Under the pieces are notes generated by a model. It did no database searches. It saw nothing but the letters and a program-made list of their open reading frames with translations, and had not been told where the DNA came from. The translations under genes were made by a program, and so were the position numbers. DNA of 64,000 nucleotides from Spirogloea muscicola (lineage: Eukaryota > Streptophyta > Zygnematophyceae > Spirogloeales > Spirogloeaceae). The stretch covers positions 337,283-401,282 of the forward strand of contig WELB01000076.1 in assembly GCA_009602725.1 (NCBI GenBank), in the 5' to 3' direction. How positions within the stretch are numbered: the first letter of the stretch is position 1; the number at the start of each line of letters is the position of its first letter. Below are positions 33,622-45,020 of this stretch, one piece after another.

Positions 33622-36600
33622 ATGGCTCCTCGGCGGCGCGGTGGCGCGGCTGCCGCTCGCCGCAGCAGATGGCTTGCGCGCACCGTGGCCGCCGCGCTGC
33701 TGCTCGTCAGGACTGCGCTGGCGTATCCCATCTGCGAGGACTTCTGTGAGCACCACCGCTTATCTTGCGGCCGTAGCCAGCTCCTCCGTGTGGTCAGCTC
33801 CTGTGGGTGGCGCCTCGATCTCGGAAAGAGGCCATGTCTCTGTCACAGTTGAGCCTGGCATGGCCGCCCTGATGGGAGCTCTGGTGGTGGGCGCGCTCGC
33901 AGCTGGGCCTGTGCCGCAGTCCCCTGTGGGCCCCGTCTGCATGCAGCTCTACGGCGGCGCATATGCCAACCTGGGGTGCTGCGACTACCACGCGGACGTC
34001 CAATTGCAGCAGCAGGCCGCCGAGATGGCCTTCTCGGGTGGCTCCGACGACCAGATTGTGGCCTGCCGGACTTTTCTGCAGCTCGCAACCTGCGCAGTGA
34101 GCTCCCTCACATAACCAGCTGCTGATTCATCGATCAGCGGCCACCCTGGTGGCCGATCGATTGGCAGTGTGCTCCGTCGCGGCGCTCGCTGACGGGCTCG
34201 ACGACCTGCCATGCGTTCATGCAGCAATGCGACCCGTGGGCGTCGCACCTGTTCGACTCGGAGGTCGGCGCGACGCGCGCTCTGCCGCTGCTCTGCCTGG
34301 GAAGCTACTGCGACGGCGCGTACGCAGCGTGCGCTGGTCTCAACATCACGTACTCGCCATTCTACCTCCAGTACCTGCAGGCGCAGCAGGACGAGCTCAA
34401 CGTGCCGCCGAGCGCGGCAGCATTCTGCCTGCTAGACCAATACCCGACGGTGGATGCATTCCGGCTCGACTTCTGTGCGTCGCCACACCAGGACCGCTGC
34501 TTCTCCGGCTCGCCTTACGATCCCAACGGCCCGTTGCGCCCAGCACCGCCACCGCCACCGTACGTGATGCCCCCGCCGGCCGGCTCGGCGCCGCCTCTGC
34601 CCGACATCTGTCTCGACCGTGTCGATGACCAGTACTACCTGGGCATGCTACGGCACCCCGATGGCTCCAACCGCGTCTTCCTGCACACGCGCAGCGGATA
34701 TGTTTTCCTTGCGCAGGTCCAACCAGAAGGCAGCGGCAAGAACTTTACCAACAGGAGCACTGTAAGCCAAACTCCTATGCCAAGCATGCTGATGGTTGGT
34801 GCTGCTCCAGCGCCAGCGCTTGCCGCCTCCAGTGACGAGGCCGCCACGCCTTAGCGAAGGTCTGACCTGTTCACGCTCTTCACATGTGCAGTTTCTCGAT
34901 ATTCACTTGAGGACTTTGGCCAACGGCGAGCGTGGCCTGCTGGGATTTGCACTGCACCCGAACTACCTTGTCAATGGCCGCTTCTGTGTCGTACATCTGC
35001 AATGGCACCAAGCACCCGGACTGCCAGGGGCCGTGCGAGTGCAATGTGGTCAATCAGTGCTCTATCCCGCAGCCCAACGTCAGTAACTCGCAGCAGCCCT
35101 TGTGTGAGGCCAACGCGATTGTTGCTGAGTACAGTGCCGGCCACAGCCCACGCACAGCGACAGTCGCCATCAATGCCGAAGTCCGGAGGCTCCTCACGTT
35201 TGCAAGGTAGGGCATGCCAGGAAAGCTCCTTGGCGGGCGAGGCATCATTGTTCGCAGCAGCTGCCCGCCCATTGGAAATTGACTTCGGCTGGCGAGTCCC
35301 ACGGCCTGTGTACAGGCCCTACAGCAACCACAATGGCGGCCACCTGCTCTTCCGGCGCACTGTGCTGCAGCCTTACATGTACTACATGTCCGGTGATGGA
35401 GGTGGAGCTGGCGACATCTTCAACTTCGCACAGCGGGGCACGACCTTCCTCGGAAATATTCTGCGGCTTGACGTGGATAACTACACAGCAATCAGTCCAT
35501 ACGGCATACCGTCAGATAATCCATTCGTTGGCGTCTTAGGGATTTGCCCCGAAATCTATGCGCTTGGCTTGCGCAACCCCTGGAGCTGCACTTTTGACCG
35601 CGACAATGATGACTTCCTCTGTGCTGATGTTGGCCAGGTCTGGCGGACAGCCCCGACTGTATAGCTGCAATAGCCAGATCCTGCTTTTTGTTGCTGTCGT
35701 CGCTGTAGCTGCTTGCTTTCCTCTCATACGGATCGTTGCCTCTACTGCAAGCATTGTGAGCATTCATCAGCTTGGACTTCCTGCACTGCAGGACACCATG
35801 GAGGAGATTGATGTCATGGAGGCTGGAGGAAACTACGGTTGGCGTATGTTTGAAGGTGCGTATGAAGTTTCGCCCCTGGCAGGAGCTCCACCAAGGCATC
35901 ACCAGCATTTGCTGCTGCGCATTGATGGGCTACTTGCTGGTGCCAGCTCTTATGGACCGGATGTCTGGCAAGGTGCCCATCTGAATATGCAGCTGGCACT
36001 TTGATTGCACAGGAACGTTGAATTTCACAATAGTCGCACTGTATGACAAGCATGCCCCGCCAGGCGGCTTCACCGACCCCTCCAACATCTTTGGAACGCT
36101 AAAGGTGGGAGCTCTTGAGGCCCAGCCATTGCTGCCGATGACTTGCGTCTCCCCCATCAATCATGCAGTGGTCTTGCCAAAGCTGGAGGGACCTGAAGCG
36201 CTTTCATGACTACTGCAGAATCAGTATCGCTGATGCAAGCTTTCTCATTCCTTTCTGGCCGCAGTGGCCGAAATTGACTTACTTGCACCAGGACCCGCAT
36301 GTCAGAGTGACCTCCGTTGCAGTCATCGGTGGCCCCATATATCGCTCGTTGCGTGTCCATTGCTACAATGGCAAGTACTTCTACAACGACCAGTATGGCG
36401 CGGCATGGATTGCGACCGACACGAGCGCGCCTGGGCACCCGCGGTGGACCACCATGGCCAAGCAGCTTGTCAACTTTTACGCTGCCCTTGACACCACGCT
36501 TGCTATCCCGTTCAACTATACGCCTGGCGGTCCACTCGCGGTGCCAGAGATCCACAGCTGGGGTGAGGACTACAACGGCGATCCATACATGCTGACCCCA

Positions 36601-36927
36601 AGCGGCGTGTACAAGGTCACCGGCCACGACCGCTGCGCCATCCCTGGCTGCCCTGCGCAACCGGCACCGCCGCCCACAAGCTCAAGTCCCCCGCCCCCAC
36701 CGCCGAGGCCGCCACCGCCCCCGCCCAGCTCCCCGCCTCCTCCCCCATCGCCGTCAAGCCCCCCCCCTCCCAGCTCCCCTGTCCTCCACCGCAGCGGCCG
36801 CCTCCGCCTCCACCTCCACCTCCACCTCCACCTCCACCTCCATCTCCACCTCCACCTTCACCTCCACCTCCATCTCCACCTCCGCCATATATCTGACCCT
36901 CCAATCACGAGGTGCTGTGCTGTCTAG
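33622..36927 (+). CDS. HIPL-like secreted protein: folate-receptor-like plus glucose/sorbosone dehydrogenase domain
   Basis: Secreted relative of plant HIPL and animal HHIP proteins. Exons: 33622-33745 (signal peptide WLARTVAAALLLVRTALA), 33903-34096, 34168-34761, 34892-35206, 35316-35637, 35792-35855, 36013-36104, about 36265 or 36292 to the end. The Cys-rich folate-receptor-like N-domain (PICEDFC, GCCDYH, CHAFMQQCDPWASHLF, CLGSYCDGAYAAC) is followed by the GSDH propeller (GERGLLGFALHPNY, PYSNHNGGHLLF, MYYMSGDGGGAGD, YALGLRNPWSCTFDR, EEIDVMEAGGNYGW). The enzyme class uses PQQ or Ca but activity is unproven. A Pro-rich cell-wall-like tail follows. Two frame problems: one near 34984 (between NGRF and VSYICNGT) and one in the C-rich tract near 36760; in the second, the other frame reads a clean Pro/Ser tail ending PPPYI with a stop at 36894. 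Sequencing errors are likely. Confidence 0.83.
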
Positions 36928-37104
36928 ACATTCATTGCAACACGATCCTTGACATGCTTGCACATGTGCCGCAGATGTGTACGCCTAGTTGCCCACCTGC
37001 ACTTTGCTACAGCGTCAGGTTGTAGATCTGCCTGCACCCCTACACCTGCTCGTGCTTCAGCACGGAGCAAATTGCAAGCACCATGAATGTATACCTTAAA
37101 TCAA

Positions 37105-37109
37105 TGTAA
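37105..37109 (+). terminator. TGTAA polyadenylation signal of the HIPL gene
   Basis: TGTAA about 180-210 bases after the candidate stop codons, consistent with a 3' UTR end. Confidence 0.5.
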
Positions 37110-37620
37110 AGTGATGTACGCATGACATATGGATCACATACATACATATAGATACTGTTGACTACTTACTGCAGTCAAAGTCTTAGAATTTCTGATACAA
37201 GTGCCATTGACATGTGAGTTTACTCGTTAAATCTTAGTCAGAAAGAGAAATGGTTTTGCTTAAGAGACAGACTGTCCAGCTGATTGATGGCAACGTGATT
37301 CTCCTTGAGGACACAAAGAATCAAAAAAATCGAATTGGAAATCTTGCTGAGGGTTCTAAACTCCTGCAGAGGCAGTATGAGGGGCCCTCGGTTGGAAGGG
37401 GGGCCGACTATGTGGCACTGAGACTAGGGTTTTGGAAGAAGGCCGGCTACTAAAAGAGACATGACATATCTACTTGCAATGGACTTGATCTTCTTTTTAC
37501 AAGCTCGAGAGCTCTTAAACAGCTGTGAGCAGTACTTGATCTATCAGCAAGTAAGGAAGTGGATTGAATGGTGGGTATCGCCTGCACCATTGCTCAACGA
37601 GAGCCTGGTGGTGGCGGTGA
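37110..37620. other. Intergenic DNA, nothing recognised
   Basis: AT-richer than the surroundings. A 67-codon open frame at 37250-37453 has no recognisable features. Confidence 0.45.
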
Positions 37621-37629
37621 GGGGGGAGG

Positions 37630-38262
37630 CGAAGGCGGGGGGTGGCGGGTAGGCTGGGATCCCACGTAGTTGCACCCACCTACCTATAGATGGCACAACG
37701 GCTGCGCCGACACGGCCAGGTGTGACAATGACAAAGAGCAAGTAGTATTCTTGGGTGGCGATGTTGCTCTTGGGCGGGAGGGAGAGAAGGCGGGAGGGTG
37801 ACTGTTGTCGAGAATGTGCCATTGCCATTAGCGACAAACTTGGTGGACTGCAGCTTGACCATGCGCTGGCCCATGTTGAGGCCATGAGTGCTCACGCGCC
37901 GGGGTCGATCAGCACCTCAGAGACGGCCTTCGCAGCCGCCGCCGAGAACGTGAGGGGGGCGTTCTGGGAGCAGAGGAGGGAGGTAGGCAAGGACGGCGAG
38001 ATGATGGGCGGTGGAATCATCTGGTCGTCGAGGTACTGGTGGCGAGAAGGCCTCCACAGACAGTTGCATGGCCCCCGAGTACTTGGTTGGGGGAGGGAGT
38101 GTGTAGGGGCTTCCTCCTGCCAGGATGACCCTGCCGCCATGGGCGAGCGTGGCAGATGCCTGGAATGGCCTGGCGATGGTGGCGACGGTGACAAGACGTC
38201 GAACCTCGCTGCCGAGCTGGGCGACACGGCTGGATTGAGAAGGTATGGGTTCAATGCTGCCG
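37630..38262 (-). pseudogene. Galactose/glyoxal-oxidase-like gene remnant
   Basis: Minus strand, reading from 38262: blocks resembling the end of the beta-propeller and the C-terminal DUF1929-type domain of glyoxal oxidases appear in sequence but in different frames: GGRVILAGGSPYTLPPPTKY, YSGAMQLSVEAFSPPYLDD, then HGLNMGQRMVKL, and YYLLFV...PGRVGAA. The typical enzyme has PxYHSxA, GGRVLxxGSNP, THxxxxxQRxxxL and YYxLF in that order, which is matched. At least three frame changes and no start or upstream propeller make this a decayed fragment, unless some changes are assembly errors. The copper-ligand regions upstream are not present in the window. Confidence 0.6.
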
Positions 38263-38383
38263 TGCCAGCGGCACAGCCGCTCTTTTGATATTAGCAGCCG
38301 CTTTCTCTTTTATCGGCGCCACAGGTTGACTTGCACTTGACCCTGTGCGCACCTTCGTGGGCCGCGCCCCCCCCGGGGCAGCC

Positions 38384-39487
38384 ATGGCGCGCCGCGCGCT
38401 GCTGGCCGCGGCGCTCCTGGTCGCCCTCGCGGGCGCCGGCGACGTCCTGCGCGCCATGACCGCTGGGGCAGCGCTCGAGCAGGTGCGCCGGCGGCGGCGG
38501 CGGCGACGGCTTGGCTGGCTGGCCTCCGCCGCCATGGCCTTCCGCTTGCTGACCCCGTGACTCGACCGCGCGCCGCAGCGGGACGCGGGCGCGGACGCCA
38601 GTGCCGTGTCCCCCAAGGAGGACATGGTGGCGAAGGAGGCGTCGGCGGCGGCGGCTGCTGCTGAGCCGGCGGCTCGCCGAATCCACATCGCTTACTGCAC
38701 CTCGTGATCCTACAAGTGAGCGCCGCCGCTGCCGCCGCGTAATGAGCTCATGTACCACCTGCCGCCGACTCGTCGAAGCTCCGGTTTAAGGTCTGAGATT
38801 AAGGGTATAGGGTTTCGCGGAAGCTTGCCCTCCTAATGGCGGCTGCGGTGAGCAGGAACGTGGCCATGCAGTACCGCCGGGCGCTGTTGGCCGCCTTCCC
38901 CAACGTCGAGGTCACGCTCGCCAACTACCCGCCGCCGCCGCACAAGGCCCTGCTGGCCAACGCCGTCCAGGTCGCCCAGCTCGGCGGCGTCGCGCTCTCG
39001 CTGGGTGGCGACTACGCGTTCCGCGCCCTCGGGCTGGCGCAGCCGCCGGCATGGTACCAGGCTATGACGCGCAACCGCCTCGGCTACGCCGCGGGCTTCT
39101 GGCTGGGTGGGAACGTGGTCATCAACTCGCTGGTCAGCACGGGCGCTTTCGAGGTCTCGCTTGACGGCCATCAGGTAAGGTGTTTCTAAAGGTCACACTC
39201 ACATGCTGACTTTGCCCGGCTGCCTGTTCTAAGAGCAGCTTCGTCTGTTGACCTCCCATATTGAGCACTGCTCATGGACACTTGGACAAGCTTTATCTTG
39301 TCCAGTTCCAGAGTGATGATGCAGATTACAAGGATGCAGAAGCTTCATGGAGTCTCTGAGTCGGGTCTGTCCACGCTCCTGCGTGGTTGGCCAGGTGTTC
39401 TCTAAGCTGCAAGCGGGCAAAGTTCCCAGCGAGCGGGAGCTTACAATGCGAGTGGGCAACGCCTTGCACCAGAGCCTTGTGGAGTAG
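38384..39487 (+). CDS. SELENOT: Selenoprotein T, with UGA-encoded selenocysteine
   Basis: ER-membrane thioredoxin-like oxidoreductase. Exons 38384-38482, 38579-38715, 38856-39174, 39395-39487; 215 residues counting selenocysteine. The N-terminus has a signal/anchor (LLAAALLVALAGAG). Exon 2 ends IHIAYCTS, then TGA (38705-38707), then SY, matching the SelT redox motif Cys-x-x-Sec. The reading frame continues in phase through NVAMQYRRALLAAFPNVEV, NRLGYAAGFWLGGNVVIN, SLVSTGAFEVSLDG and VFSKLQAGKVPSERELTMRV, all SelT signatures, to TAG at 39485. Similarity on both sides of the TGA, in one frame and across a splice junction, is strong evidence that it is read as selenocysteine. A SECIS element should lie in the 3' UTR (39488 to about 39875); I could not identify one convincingly by eye. 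Confidence 0.9.
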
Positions 39488-39855
39488 CCGCTGGCATAAC
39501 TGCGACGAAAGCGGGGTGCCCATGTTCCTGGTCTTGGACATTGCCCTGGTTCTGAAAATACTTCGGAGGCACGAGGGAGTGCGGTTGAAGTGCCTGCTGA
39601 GGCACAAAGGCTTGGAGACTTGCACACATGACAGCGTCGTCAGAAAGCTGGCCTTTTAGGCCGACTGCCGAAGCTTGAATTCTGCAAAGTCGAGGCCTGC
39701 TGCTCAATCAGTGTGCAATACCCCTCCGTCTGCTAAAGAAAGGCCCATAGCCTTGTTCGACCAATACCAGATGGACGGTTGTACCCTTTACATTACTCTT
39801 ATGGAGGTTTAGGCTGCTCTTACGTCTACAAAACGGTTACTACTGCTCATTGTTG

Positions 39856-39860
39856 TGTAA
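39856..39860 (+). terminator. TGTAA polyadenylation signal of selenoprotein T
   Basis: TGTAA about 370 bases after the stop codon, leaving a 3' UTR long enough to house a SECIS hairpin. Confidence 0.5.
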
Positions 39861-39874
39861 AGTGTATCTCAGAC

Positions 39875-40476
39875 ATAGCATGTCGGCTGGCCCAAAAATA
39901 AGGGAGACACCAAGTGGACCGGAGAATGATTGCGCTTCTTCAATAAAATTATGGGGTTTGAGTGACCGCTGATCTTGAACATGTGCCTTGCAAAGATCAC
40001 TTCAGTGCACTGAGGCAATTGACTGGAAGCATGAAGGCTTGCTTGCTAATCCCACAGTGCACTTAACACTCTGAGGATGACCTCATCAATCTCTCAATCC
40101 GACTGTAAAGAGCATTGCCTTTTGTCATGTTTGTGGCAAGGCCGAGTAAGATGGTAAATGTAGTCCTCAATCATCATCGGACGTACTTCTACACCGTGAT
40201 ATGGTGATTGGTACTTTGCCAATATTGATCGAACACTGCTCACTCCATTTTGCACCTCACTGAGCATCTATCAGATAGTGGGGGACCAAGCTTCTTGGTG
40301 ACATGGTCTTGGGTCAAAAATGTCAATTTCATGTGATAGGCAGCTGGACGGACTCTTGCAGGGACTAGTCACCTCACCAAGCAAGGGCCTGACAACACAG
40401 CAATCAACTGGTAATGAATTTGGCCTATGAAAGGCAAGACATCATCCAAAAGTTGTATCAAAAGGGGGGTCGCTGC
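39875..40476. other. Convergent intergenic region
   Basis: Lies between the 3' ends of selenoprotein T (plus) and hyccin (minus). No gene or repeat recognised. Confidence 0.5.
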
Positions 40477-42242
40477 TCATCCGGGCGTGGTGCTCAGTGC
40501 GGCCAAGCGGACTAGGCTGCGGCTAGCCAGCAAAACGTCACAGGTTAGATCGTGTGACGCACGACTGAAGATGGCCTTTGCTGCCTGCGCGACCTCGTCT
40601 CTGACGGACCTCCCGGCGCTAGTGGCGGTTGGTCCCACGGAGACAAGAGCGTGGCCCAGGGCCAGCAAGATTGGCCGCAGGACTACCATGTCCAGCTGCA
40701 CCCTTCTGCCACTCAAGGCTTCCGCAAGAGCTTGGTCACTATTGGTGGAACTAAGGGTAGCGCTCGGGCCCGCAGCCTCCACCTCCTCGGCTCTAGCTTT
40801 TCCCTGGTCTGCCACTTGCGAGTGAGCTGGCTGCTGGAGCACAGCGCCGGCCTCGCTGAGGGACTCGCCAGTGGCCATGGCAAGCCCCCTCTGCAGCCCC
40901 GCTTGATCTGCGGCAGCCGGCTTGTCCACCGAGGGCAATGCTGCAGCGGCCAGCTCGTTGAGGTGCGCTGGCGTGGCCCACTGGCAGCCTCTTATGGCAA
41001 GCCTGGCCATGGCACAACCACCATCAGTGTGACATGCTGGGCTCATGACACAAGTGGAGGCTATCTCAAGTTGGCCACCATGCAGGAGCTTGCGGGAGAT
41101 CGAGACACGGAAAAGCTCCTCCACGGTCACAACAACGCCTTTTGACTGATTGGTTCATATTATGGTGCAATGCCAGTTAGTTTATGATTTAGGGTTTTGG
41201 TCAAGAAGTTAGGGTTAAGGAGCAGTGGGGCAGCACCCACTCCCATGGCCACCTTGTCGTGCTCATTCTTAGCAAGCTTGCCCAAGAGATTGTGACACTG
41301 ATAGCGTACCTTGAAGCAACAGTGCACAACGAGACAAGCACGAAGATGGGCATTTGCGCAATGCTGCGCCGGAGGCGCCCGAGGGCAGTGCCGACGACAG
41401 CGTTCTGCTCATATGGTCGCAGCGGGCACGCCATTGCATGCAGTGGCAGTGACGAAGCGGCCTGCACTTTGCACCAGAAATCAATCAGAGACAGCAAAGA
41501 TGATGCCACCTGCCACATCCATTCAGGCTTGCTATTGAAGCCAAAGTTGCCGCCTTCTGCAGACGGCCGTGCCTAGAGCAAGCCAGGTTTGAAATACTCA
41601 ATCCCTACTGACACCTTCTTCATGAAAGTGGAAGGAGCTTCTATCTGGCCTTGGTTAAGATGGAGATATTACCGGCGAGACCATTGGACTTGGAAGGCGG
41701 GGCGGCGCCTGGAGCAGCGATGGCGGCGGCCCTCCAGCCTCGCGCAGCTCGCCGTGGCGGAATCTTGCCTCCTCATTGTGGACGGCCACCAGCAGCTTCT
41801 CGTAGCCTACGCATGCACGAGGGGCGCCGTGTGGAGCCCGAGCTTGCCGCTCGCCGACGACGGGCCATCAACCGTGCAGGCAGTGACCACTGCCGGGCAG
41901 CCGCAGCGGCTCCTCACCGGCCGCCGCTGCGGGGCGGCCGTCTGCGCTGCGGCAGAGGTACTGCTCCACTATGAGGGGGAGGAACTGGAGCACGACGTCC
42001 TGCGCGGGGCCTTGCTCGCGCTGCAGGAACTCCATGAGCAGGTCGCACGTCTGGTCGTCGGCCTGCGCAACGACAGCCGGGCCACGACCGCCCGTTAGCT
42101 AGCGGCTGCCAGGCGAGCCACGGCGGCCGAAAGCCTCCGCGGAGACGGGGGGCGGCCATGGCGCGCACCGAGCCGGCGTCCGGCCCGCACAGCGACGCCG
42201 AGAAGGACTGGAAGAGCTCTGCCGCCGACTTGGCCGGCACCG
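40477..42242 (-). CDS. Hyccin (FAM126) family protein
   Basis: Hyccin proteins are scaffold partners of the plasma-membrane phosphatidylinositol 4-kinase alpha complex. On the minus strand I see, in order: SAAELFQSFSASLCGPDAG (42242 to about 42164), ADDQTCDLLMEFLQREQGPA then DVVLQFLPLIVEQYL (about 42045-41905), GYEKLLVAVHNEEARFR (about 41810), NAVVGTALGRLRRSIAQMP (about 41420-41360), VTVEELFRVSISRKLLHG (about 41130), and a last exon ending at 40477 with VVLRPILLALGHALVSVG and AIFSRASHDLTCDVLLASRS. The VVGTAL...MP and final ILGH...ASHDL...ILAS blocks are hallmarks of plant hyccins. Exon limits are partly unresolved. No in-frame ATG was found for the first exon: upstream is a GC tract with an N at 42313, which may hide a small indel. 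Divergent from the proteasome gene at 42548. Confidence 0.7.
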
Positions 42243-42547
42243 CAGCCTTGGCCGCCGCCGCCGAGAGTCCCGGCGGCCTGGCCGCGCCCTCGGGCGGCGG
42301 TGGCGCGCCAACNTCTGCGCCGGGAGGCCCGGCATCGCGCCTCCGGCGCGGAGCCGCAGACTCGCGGCGGCGCGGGGCTCAGCGCCGCTTCTGGCGGCGG
42401 CGGCGGCGCAGGGCTGGCGGAGACTTGGAGGAGGATCTAGGGTTAGGTTGTCCGGGCTTCAGGGGAGGGGGGGTGGTTAGTGGCAAACCCCTTCGCAAAA
42501 CCCCGCTCCTTCACTCTCCTCCGCCGCGGCCGCCCTCGTCGGCCGCC
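42243..42547. promoter_or_regulatory. Shared upstream region of hyccin (minus) and PSMA4 (plus)
   Basis: About 300 bases or less separate two divergent genes, so both core promoters should be here. Contains an isolated N (42313) and CTAGGGTTAGG at about 42438, a telo-box-like motif; in plants such motifs occur in promoters of translation and proteasome genes. Promoter function is inferred from position only. Confidence 0.45.
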
Positions 42548-44284
42548 ATGGCGCGGCGCTACGACTCGCGCACGACCATCTTCTCGCCCGAGGGCCGGCT
42601 GTACCAGGTGGAGTACGCCATGGAGGCCATCAGGTGCGCGGCCCTTCTCCCGCCGCGGCGGCTCGGAATGGCTACAGAGGACCCTATCGTAGCACATGGC
42701 CAATGAAAGCGGTAGTGATCATGAGCAGTAGGATCTCTACTCTTAGACACCAAACTGGTTCTCTTGTATTCCGGGGCTGACGACGATGGCCGCTTGCGAG
42801 CGGGGTTAGCGCAGCCACGCGGGGGCTGCGGTGGGCATCATGGCCGTCGACGGCGTCGTGCTGGCTGCCGAGAAGAAGATCACCTCCAAGCTACTGGGTC
42901 CGTGCCCCTCACCCCACCGCGCTCCCTCCCGAGTTCCTTGCTTGCGCAGGGCGCCAGCAGCTCCATCGCCAATCACGACGATGGTTTCGGATTTACGGGC
43001 TCAGGGTCTAAACCAATGAATCCACCTCGACCGCCGCCTCACTACCATAAGCCTGCTCGAGCAAGCCGCGGAGGCCGCGCTGGCATGACAGCTTGGAATA
43101 GAAAATTCTGGGCTCCTACTTGTGGGCCGGGGGGGGCCCGCACTCTCGCCGGCCTTGCGACTTGCTGCGGTGCAACTTGGGCCGGCTCGTTGCCAGCGTC
43201 AGCCCAGCGGCAGGGCTTGGTGGCGGTGCGCTGAGCAGCATGGGGCTGGGCATGAGTTCCGCGCAGAGACGTCCAAGACAACGGAGAAGATGTACAAGAT
43301 TGACGACCACGTGGCGTCGGCTGTGGCCGGCATCACTGCTGACGCCAACATCCTCGTCAACACTGCCCGGCTCATTGCGCAACGATACGCCTTCGCGTAC
43401 CAGGTGAGCGAGTGTGCTGAGTGAGGGAGCAGTACCGTATGGGCTCTCATACAGGCTGTTGCACACTCAAATTCCTTGAGATACTTCTCTCCCTTGCAGC
43501 AATGGATGCAAGGTCAGCCTTGCTGACCACCAGTGGCCTCTGGATGTCGCCCTGCAGGAGGCCATCCCTGTGGAGCAACTTGTCCAGCAGCTGTGCGACA
43601 CAAAGCAGGGGTACACGCAGTTCGGCGGCCTCCGGCCCTTTGGAGTGTCGTTCCTCTTTGCTGGTTGGGACCAGAACTTTGGGTTTCAGCTCTACCAGGT
43701 ATGTCAGAAGCACATGCCATCAGGAGATGGCTCATGCAGGACGTCTCAAGCAACCGGCACAGTGCACCCATGCTCACTTGGCGCGTCCATCAGTCAGAAG
43801 GCAACAGCTAGCTCAGTGACAGCATGTGGCTTTCTCACTATACTTTACCGTTTGGCAGAGTGATCCGAGTGGAAACTATGGGGGCTGGAAGGCTGCCGCA
43901 ATTGGCGCCAACAATCAGGCGGCACAGTCAATTCTGAAGCAAGACTACAAGGAGGACATGGACCTGGAGGCTGCCCTCGGTCTGGCCCTCAAAGTCCTGA
44001 GCAAAACCATGGATAGCACCACCCTTTCGGCCAACAAGCTGGAGCTGTCGCAGGTGCACTGCCTTAATTTGCAGCAATGGCAGTAGTGAGCAGTGGCAAG
44101 CAGCTAATAGTCCTTTGTGAGGTAGTAGTCATGTTCATGTGGTGGCCCTGGGTTCTTTGGGGTTGGGGAGCAGGTCAGCAAGGGGCCCAATGGTGAGGTG
44201 GAGTACAAGGTGTTCACTGCTGCAGAGCTGGACGGCCTGCTTACCAAGCTCAAGGTGCTGCAGCCAAAAGAGGACGAGAGATAA
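42548..44284 (+). CDS. PAC1: 20S proteasome subunit alpha type-4 (PSMA4/PAC1)
   Basis: Structural alpha-ring subunit of the 20S proteasome, cytosol and nucleus. Six exons: 42548-42633, 42815-42897, 43267-43403, 43558-43698, 43859-44053, 44174-44284, giving 250 residues, the family's length. Starts [28 protein letters not shown] (proteasome alpha N-terminal signature), followed by [62 protein letters not shown] and [20 protein letters not shown]. The [14 protein letters not shown] and [14 protein letters not shown] blocks separate it from the other six alpha subunits. The alpha type is non-catalytic. A beta subunit gene of the same complex lies about 6 kb downstream, though with unrelated genes in between. 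Confidence 0.95.
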
Positions 44285-45020
44285 TCTCAGACCTGCAAGA
44301 GACGGCATCACTTTACCTGTACAGAAGCACAAGGATGCAAGCTGCTTTGCTCATTCTTTGATTACAATGCTCTTATATGTCCTCCACGTCAGTCTCAACT
44401 CCTGAATAGACTCAAGGACAAGGCCTCACTGAGCCGCCTGAGGCAGGCCCCACATTCACACATGCGAATCAGGGCAATCGTCCACCTTCTACATACAAGT
44501 AGCTCTCAAGCAGACAAACTGCATTCAAAGTCAAGAGAGTGCTTACTGCAAGCTAACATATTCTACTTCATTTATGGAATGCGCCTCAGGTAAGCTCCAG
44601 TTCTTAGACATGGGGTAGGAGGCCACACAATAGGACCAATAGACGTATTCAGCTCTCCTAGCCGCCTGGGCACATGCCAATAGCATGGAATTGAGGGAAA
44701 CTAATCTGTTCCCCATGTCCGATATGCAATCTAAGTTATTGTCTTTTACAAAGGAGGACACCACCGTGACTCCAAAGAATGTCAATAGCCAAGTGAGGGC
44801 AACGAGGGCAGGCTTGAGCAAGGGCGCATTCCGACCACTTGTGGTAATTAAGGGGCTGCCTGCAACTATTTTCATGCTTGAGCAGCAATTGAGCCGGACA
44901 AAAAGCATACAGATAGAATCCTGCACTAAGAGGTTGCAAGGATGAGGTGATAGTGAAGTAAGATCGTGTTACTTTGAGCAGTGCCGTGCGTTCTGAGGCA
45001 CATGAAGTGCCAGCTCTCCA
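44285..45020. other. Convergent intergenic region
   Basis: Between PSMA4 and the bZIP gene. TTACA at 44746-44750 (TGTAA on the minus strand) is a possible poly(A) signal for the bZIP, 270 bases after its stop. A 127-codon minus frame at 44543-44926 with a hydrophobic stretch overlaps it; I found no family match and do not call a gene. Confidence 0.45.

Noticed and set aside
37755-38288. 177-codon plus-strand frame
   Set aside because: Antisense to the glyoxal-oxidase remnant, which explains the conserved composition.
38836-39189. Independent 117-codon gene starting at 38836
   Set aside because: It is exon 3 of selenoprotein T plus read-through into flanking introns.
44543-44926. 127-codon minus-strand frame with a hydrophobic stretch
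   Set aside because: No family resemblance, no splice support, and it overlaps the likely 3' UTR end of the bZIP gene.
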